Of a stretch of DNA of 64,000 nt, positions 58,440-64,000 are shown piece after piece. The notes under the pieces are model-generated. The model was not told the DNA's origin. It made no database searches and worked only from the letters and a program-made list of their open reading frames with translations. Origin of the DNA: Chamaecyparis obtusa (taxonomy: Eukaryota; Streptophyta; Pinopsida; Cupressales; Cupressaceae); NCBI GenBank assembly GCA_027943335.1, contig BSBK01006354.1, forward strand, positions 46,001 through 110,000, given 5' to 3'. The translations under genes and the position numbers were made by a program. The stretch's first letter is position 1. Every line of letters begins with the position of its first letter.

Positions 58440-60420
58440 TGTGCTGAATCCTGAAATTTCGCTAACTCCGGCATTTTTTGAAAACCCCCAAAATCTAAAA
58501 TCTTAATTATAACTCCTATGAAGCTGAAACCTATCTCAAACATCTTGGCAGTATTTATATAAATATAACTTAAAGTATAAGAAAGGAAACTGTTATATTT
58601 ATATAAATCCTCTTGCCTCCTGAGCTGAAAAATGACCAAGTGTTGAAATGGGGAATTAACTTCCAAAGTCAAAATCCTGGCACTAGGTCAGAATCTGACC
58701 ATGTCCAAGGATAAAATCCTCGCCTCTCTCTAATTTCCGCCCTCTCAAACTTAAGCTTTTTGATGACATGATGCGAGTTAAAGGATTGAAGGTGAAAGGA
58801 GTCGAATTTGATGGAGTGGAAATGTTCAAATCCTTTGGTAGGGGCAGAATCCACCACCTACCCAGGATTTTTATCCTCAAACACCTCTGATTTCCGGCCA
58901 CCTAAGGATAAAATCATCGACGCCTCTCTATTCTCACCTTACAAAATCAGATCTATGAAACAAGATGAAGGAGAAGAGGGAGCAGTGATATGCTTGAGGA
59001 TTGGAGCTGAGTTGAAAATGTGAAATCCAAGGCCCCAAGATTTCCGCCCTGATTTAGAAGGAAGGAAAGGAGAGATTAAGGCATTGAAATCAAATGAAAA
59101 CACAATCAGATTGCAACTTAACCCAAGGATGGAAAGGTAAGACTAAATTAGACCAAGTTTTGGGTGTAATGAAGTTCGAGGCTGTATGAGGAATTCTGAT
59201 TCCTCTTGGGGTCCTGATCTCTGCCTTAGGCTTGAGGGCTTGGAAAGTGTTTTTTTTCTCCTAGGCTAAGAGGTGATCAAATCCAATGAGTGCAAAATGA
59301 TCAAGTGAAGGGAGAATGGCGGAAACTAAGGTGCCATGAAGAATTTTTCCCCTCATATGACTAATTTCCGCCTTTGATATAGAGGATTGCACAACACATT
59401 CTAGACTCCCCCCACAATTAATAGTTGAAATCAGAATGGACATGCTGACTCAGAGGTAAGGGATTATAATCAAATTGACTAAGTTTAACAAGGAATTAAG
59501 GTGCAATGTGGAGAGAGTCAAGGGAAATGCCTTGAGGGATGGCAGAATTCACCATCCCCCAAGGACAAAATCCTCTCCCTAGGTGAAATTCCACCCAGCT
59601 AGCTAGATCAAAATCCAAACCATAAGAGTCTCCCACCTTGAATCTACAATGTTTGAAACTTATCTTAAGCACGAAGACGTGAAAGAAATGAGGTGCTGCC
59701 CCAAGGAAGAGAGATTGAGTTTGAGAATTTGAAGTAGGTCCAAAATCCTTGAGCAGCTGTGATTTCCGCCTTGTAATAGGAGGCTCAAAACATGTCTTTT
59801 TCCTTTTAACTTGCGGAAGATCCAAACAAGGTGAAAGACTAAGTAATCATCAAGCCCTGATAGGCTATATGTTTTGGCCGAAATTCAATGTGGAAGAGGA
59901 GAATTCCTCAATGAGTAGAGGATTCCGCCCCTTAAGTAGGATTCATCTCTAAAAACCTTAACCCCTATGTGAAACTAAGATCACTAATTCAAAACAAACA
60001 CATTGCAATAACAATCAGACCTCAGGAAAAGAATGGCAAGATTGATCTGAACTAAGTTTTTGTGGAGGATGGAGTGGTGAGAGGAAGTTGACTTGCATAG
60101 AGGTGTGAACTTGAGAAAATGAAAATCCTCATGCCTATGAGATTTCTGCCCTGCTCTTAGGATAATCCTCACACGTGGTAAAGTTCCGCCTTGATGTAGA
60201 TGAAGTTTGATGAAGGTTTTCAGTGTCTAAGCATGAAAGAATGTTGGAGGGCTGAGGTAAGTATCAGTCTGAAAGTGAAGGAGGAATCCGAAAGTTGACA
60301 AGACAAAATCCTCAGTGGAGGGTGGATTCTGCCCTCCCATGAGGATTATTTATCCTCCCAATACCCCAAATTCCGCCCTCTACTTGAAGATAGGTCATAG
60401 CATAAGGGGCAGCGATTTTT
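58440..60420. repeat. Degenerate array with recurring TTCCGCC and AAAATCCTC words
   Basis: TTCCGCC or a one-base variant occurs near 58733, 58892, 59042, 59362, 59765, 59927, 60187 and 60374, with TTCTGCC near 60143 and 60328. AAAATCCTC or ATAATCCTC occurs near 58709, 59565, 60122, 60162 and 60304. The pairing of the two words suggests diverged units of roughly 150-400 bp. No stable coding frame. Confidence 0.6.
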
Positions 60421-60579
60421 TATTTGAGCAAAAAAAAAAAATTTAAAACATTGATCCCTCCATGAAAGTTGGCCAAAAGGAGTTGAAAAACAAATAAAAT
60501 AAAACAATTTTATTGGCTCTCAAAGGCCAAGTCAGCCGGCCTGCCTTGGGGTATGTGCCCCTTCACCTCTTCAAACCCC

Positions 60580-60586
60580 TATATAA
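60580..60586 (+). promoter_or_regulatory. TATA box of an LTR-like or gene-like promoter
   Basis: CCCCTATATAAGGAGG is a textbook plant TATA context, followed about 30 bp later by an A/C-rich leader (CATCAAAACAAAACAAACTC). The downstream text to 61500 is purine-rich with many CAAG/GAAG words and a weak open stretch (61202-61459), resembling the leader of a Gypsy-type or non-autonomous LTR element. No conserved protein follows. Confidence 0.55.
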
Positions 60587-61818
60587 GGAGGATTAATTCA
60601 ATTCACTTCTGCATCAAAACAAAACAAACTCATCTCTGCCTGTAGGCAGCGAACTGAATCTAAGAACAGCAGTCTTCTTTACATTCCGAAGTTGCAAAAT
60701 CTTCATACAAGGCAGCAAGCTAGTCTTTGACTAACAGCGAATTCATCCTCATTGAGTAGCAGTGATTTGTGAAGTTCATTTTAAGTGACAACAGGGCAGT
60801 GATTTTGCACATGAGAGCGGATATTTTTTCAAAAATTAGAGACAAGGAGGGTAGGAAAAATAAAATCTGGGCATGACATGAATCAAAAAACTAGTTTACT
60901 TCCCAGATTTTTAACAAGAATTCATTTCAGATTACAAGATCAAAATCATTTCACCAATAAAATCGAAACTTAGGGAAATTTACAAGGAAAGAGAAGTTTG
61001 ATCTCAAATTGGAGAAAATTCATGATTGCAATTAGAGAAAAGTGGAAACTAGAAGAATTTTTATTTCATGAAAATTCTAAGTTTTTCTTCATTTTGTTTC
61101 TTCTCATCATTTCATAATCTTAATGCATTTTCCTCCTTTGTTTTCCAAGGTGAATTTTCAAGAAGGAGAAGCTTAGGAGAGACAAGGAGGGCAAGGAGAT
61201 TGTGGCGAGATCAAGCTTAAGATTTCAAGACTTCAAGTGGATGCAAGGAGGCAGCTCAAGCTCGAAGACTTCAAGTGAGAAGGAAATTCAACATCAAGGT
61301 CATCAAAGGAAAATTCAAGTTAAGGTAAAAAGGATCCAAGAAGGCAAAGAACAAAGGGAAAGAACAAATTTGCAAGCCCAGCTACATGAAGACTTCACCA
61401 CTTCAAGAAGCTCAACATTCAAGTTTACAAGTACAACCAAGTTCAAGTCAAGACAGTGAGGAAATTTCAAGAAAAAGATGAAGATTTGAAAAGATGAAGC
61501 AATTTGGTAATATGCCATCACTATTGAAGGCTCACAATGTTGAGTATCAAGAGATATTTTCCCATCACCAAAAAGGATTGATCAAGTCTACAAGATAAAG
61601 ATGCTGAGGTGGCACCTAGTTGTCTTCTACCAATCTGGTAATCCCAGTTATACATGTTTCAATCATGTTGTGCCAAGTGTACCATTTTCTTATTGGCCCA
61701 CAGAGTGGTGCCTTAATGTAATTGGTTGATATTATGGTAACCCTAATTAGGGTTTGTAGGATTTAATCTTGGCCCTTGATCTTGAATCGATCTTGGCCCT
61801 TCATTGTAATTGAACACC

Positions 61819-61825
61819 TATAAAA
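61819..61825 (+). promoter_or_regulatory. Second TATA box, LTR-like context
   Basis: CACCTATAAAAGGCCAAGGCC, preceded by paired TTGGCCCTT words (61771, 61796) and followed by GTAGGGGTAGG. It fits a Gypsy-type LTR promoter. LTR borders were not found. Confidence 0.5.
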
Positions 61826-63870
61826 GGCCAAGGCCTTCTCATTTGTAGGGGTAGGCTAGCTAAGGGAGACACTTGATCAAATTGTTACTATAATGTTACT
61901 ACAGTGATTGCTGATTCATTGTTGGTCTTCATGGTGAATCACTTAATGTTGCTTTGAAGTGATGCATGGAGTAGATTTCATTCCATGTTGAAGTAGTTTA
62001 GTTGAATGAAAGAAATTGTGGATGTTTACTTGCTTGAGTCGAACAATACTAGGCCACTAGCCTCTTGCTGATTGTAAGTGTGTTGTGTGTGGTAAGCTAG
62101 TGATTGTACTTAACTTCAATTGATATCCAATCTTTAGTTTGCATCCATTGATGGGATTGAAGAGGAGATATTGATTTGAAAACCTTTGAGTATACCTTAG
62201 AAACTTGCACTAGGTGGGTGGAGTCAATGACAAGATTGCATCTAGTAGAGTCCAAGTCGTCCATACTTCCTTGCATTCATAGTTAGGAGTTAAGTTCAAG
62301 TTTAAGTTGGAAGCTCAAGAGTTTGAAAATCAAAAACTATATTTTCGTTGCAAATTGTGAAGCTAGATCTTTAGGAGTGCAAGCAGTTGATATCTATCGA
62401 ATGAATAGCATAAATCCCCTAAATGATTACCAGCAAATCACATCAATTCAACTAAGCAAGTATCCACAATTGAAGAGAACCTTGAAGTCATTTCATGATA
62501 CTTTGCAAGGTTAGCATGAGAAGTGACCTTATTCAAGAGAGGATTGAGTATCTAGTGTTTCACTCCAAAACATTGGGTGTTTGATTCTATATGTTGCAAT
62601 GGAACAAACTTCACATAAATACATCTGATCCAAATATCCACATTGGGGAGAAAAAATTCAGGAGGTAAGTGTTTAATGAGATATATATTCCTTCCAGATA
62701 GTCATTCCTTTTGTACAGTATCAATAAGAGAACAAGAAATCTATTTACTTCTTTTCTTTTAAATACTTATTGACCGTTCACGTATCTGGCCTTTAGACAA
62801 TGTATGACAGGAGATTTCCTTAATAATCCTTGATGAAAATAAGTAGAAATATAAAAAAGTCCAAGCTGGATTACCTAAAATAACGGCTTTTAGAATATTT
62901 AGAGACTTCCAACAGAAAATGTCAAGAATGTAAACAAAGCATGTAATTTAATTTCTTAGTGATAAACCCCCATTTTATGAGTATAATTTTACCTCTCAAC
63001 ATTTATACACAGAAACTAACTGATACAAGGATATTTAATGATTTATCAATGATTTTACCCACTAGTGCCAAGAGTCCTAACTTCCCTCATTCCAAATCTA
63101 TAGTTCATGTGGATTGAATTAATTTCATAGAAAAGAGTTTGGCAATCAGAAATTCAAATAACCAGTAAGCTACTTTTCTAGCTTTGTGTGGAGACTATTG
63201 CAAGCATTTGGGCAAAAACATAAAATTTGAAGTATAGAGAATGAATATTATTATACTTTGCTATCATGCTCTAGAATAGTGCCAGGGCTTTGAAATTTCT
63301 AATATATATTGAAAAAGATTGGGCTATTGCAGTTTTTATCTTTCAAAAAGAAACTGAATCTGTAATTTCAAAGATAGTCTTCAGCTCTAATTGGAAAGTC
63401 TCATTGTTGTTAAAATTAATACATTTATTTCTGAAGAACTTAAATTTTGAACCATAGTTCCCAAACTCAAACTCGACAAAGCCAAATCAACTCATGACTC
63501 ACCAATGACTTGGCAAAGTGAAAAAACCCTTAAAATTTAGAGAGTTTTAAGAACTTAAAACTTGTTTCATGGACCCATTATTGAATAAAACTTAAAGACA
63601 CAATAACATCATCAAATAGAAGCTAATTTGATCAAATACATAAATATACATCAATCACATAAGTACAAACACAACTTAATACATTGACAACAATTAATAC
63701 ACTGACAAATAACCAATATTATCAAACACAACAATAGGCATTTTATGCTGACTGCATCATCCCCCCAAAAGAAAAAGTCGTCTTCCAAACGACAGGTATA
63801 CATCCAGTAATATCCAAGAATATTAATGACAAGAGAGTAGATAATGACTCGTATTGCGCAAACTCAAAGT
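61826..63870. other. Intergenic or LTR remnant, no gene recognised
   Basis: Includes a CTCAAACTCGAC.../GACTCACC patch near 63465-63510, related to the GAGTTTTT words near 19944. No exon of FtsZ1 or other gene was recognised on either strand. Confidence 0.45.
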
Positions 63871-63894
63871 TGTAGTGTACTTCAAAAATAAAAT

Positions 63895-64000
63895 GGGGGT
63901 TTGGGGACAACGCCCCCAACGAGGTCAAGGGGCAAAGCCCCTTGCGGGGTCTGGAGGCAATGCCCCTAGCAGGGTCAAGGGGCAACACCCCTTGCAGGGG
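63895..64000. repeat. GC-rich short tandem repeat at the window edge
   Basis: GGGGCAA.GCCCCTTGC.GGG is repeated with a period of about 24-26 bp (near 63929, 63955 and 63980). Each unit is partly self-complementary (GGGGCAA with TTGC/GCCCC). Similar GGGGCAACGCCCC arrays are known in conifer LTR-type repeats. It is cut by the end of the window. Confidence 0.75.

Overview
The window looks like nuclear DNA from a seed plant with a large, transposon-rich genome. A conifer or other gymnosperm is the best guess. The supporting signs are an AT-rich background, layers of decayed LTR and LINE retrotransposons of plant lineages (Copia-Tork, Copia with a coiled-coil gag, chromodomain Gypsy, L1 with DUF4283), a plastid-division FtsZ1 exon, a plant-type C2 gene with repeat-filled introns and a PPR relic. 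No prokaryotic operon, CRISPR array, rRNA or tRNA gene was seen.

Layout. 1-4.4 kb: decayed Copia gag and a LINE endonuclease relic, both on the minus strand. 4.7-7.5 kb: a 468-bp tandem duplication, a GHKL/MORC-like ATPase fragment and a duplicated, slightly GC-richer segment. 7.65-11.3 kb: a giant purine-strand GGGAGT/GGGAGA satellite ending in (GT)n(GA)n. 11.89-16.83 kb: a young, almost intact Copia-Tork element with a 5-bp target duplication, disabled by one nonsense codon. 17-20 kb: Gypsy relics and microsatellites. 24.2-28.3 kb: a seven-exon C2-domain gene on the minus strand that an ORF search does not show. 29.3-31.6 kb: a second, decayed Copia element. 33-49.6 kb: five copies of a LINE-derived family that carry only ORF1 (DUF4283, CCHC knuckle and a conserved C-terminal motif) and share a short 3' tail. 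Four have target-site duplications that I could read directly. 51.5 kb: a PPR pseudogene fragment. 55.5 kb: the last exon of a plastid FtsZ1 gene. 56.5-57.8 kb: a complete solo LTR with target duplication. 57.8-62 kb: a degenerate TTCCGCC-rich array and LTR-like promoters. 63.9 kb to the end: GC-rich short repeats cut by the window edge.

Only two features look like live host genes: the C2 gene (complete, about 206 codons) and the FtsZ1 terminal exon. The rest is mobile DNA and satellites. The most notable observation is the ORF1-only LINE family. Copies A, C and D start within about 11-46 bp of an ORF1 start codon, stop about 200-280 bp after the ORF1 stop, and are bounded by target-site duplications. 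They therefore appear to have moved as ORF1-only units, comparable in design to mammalian half-LINEs. All homology statements rest on reading motifs by eye; no database search was run.
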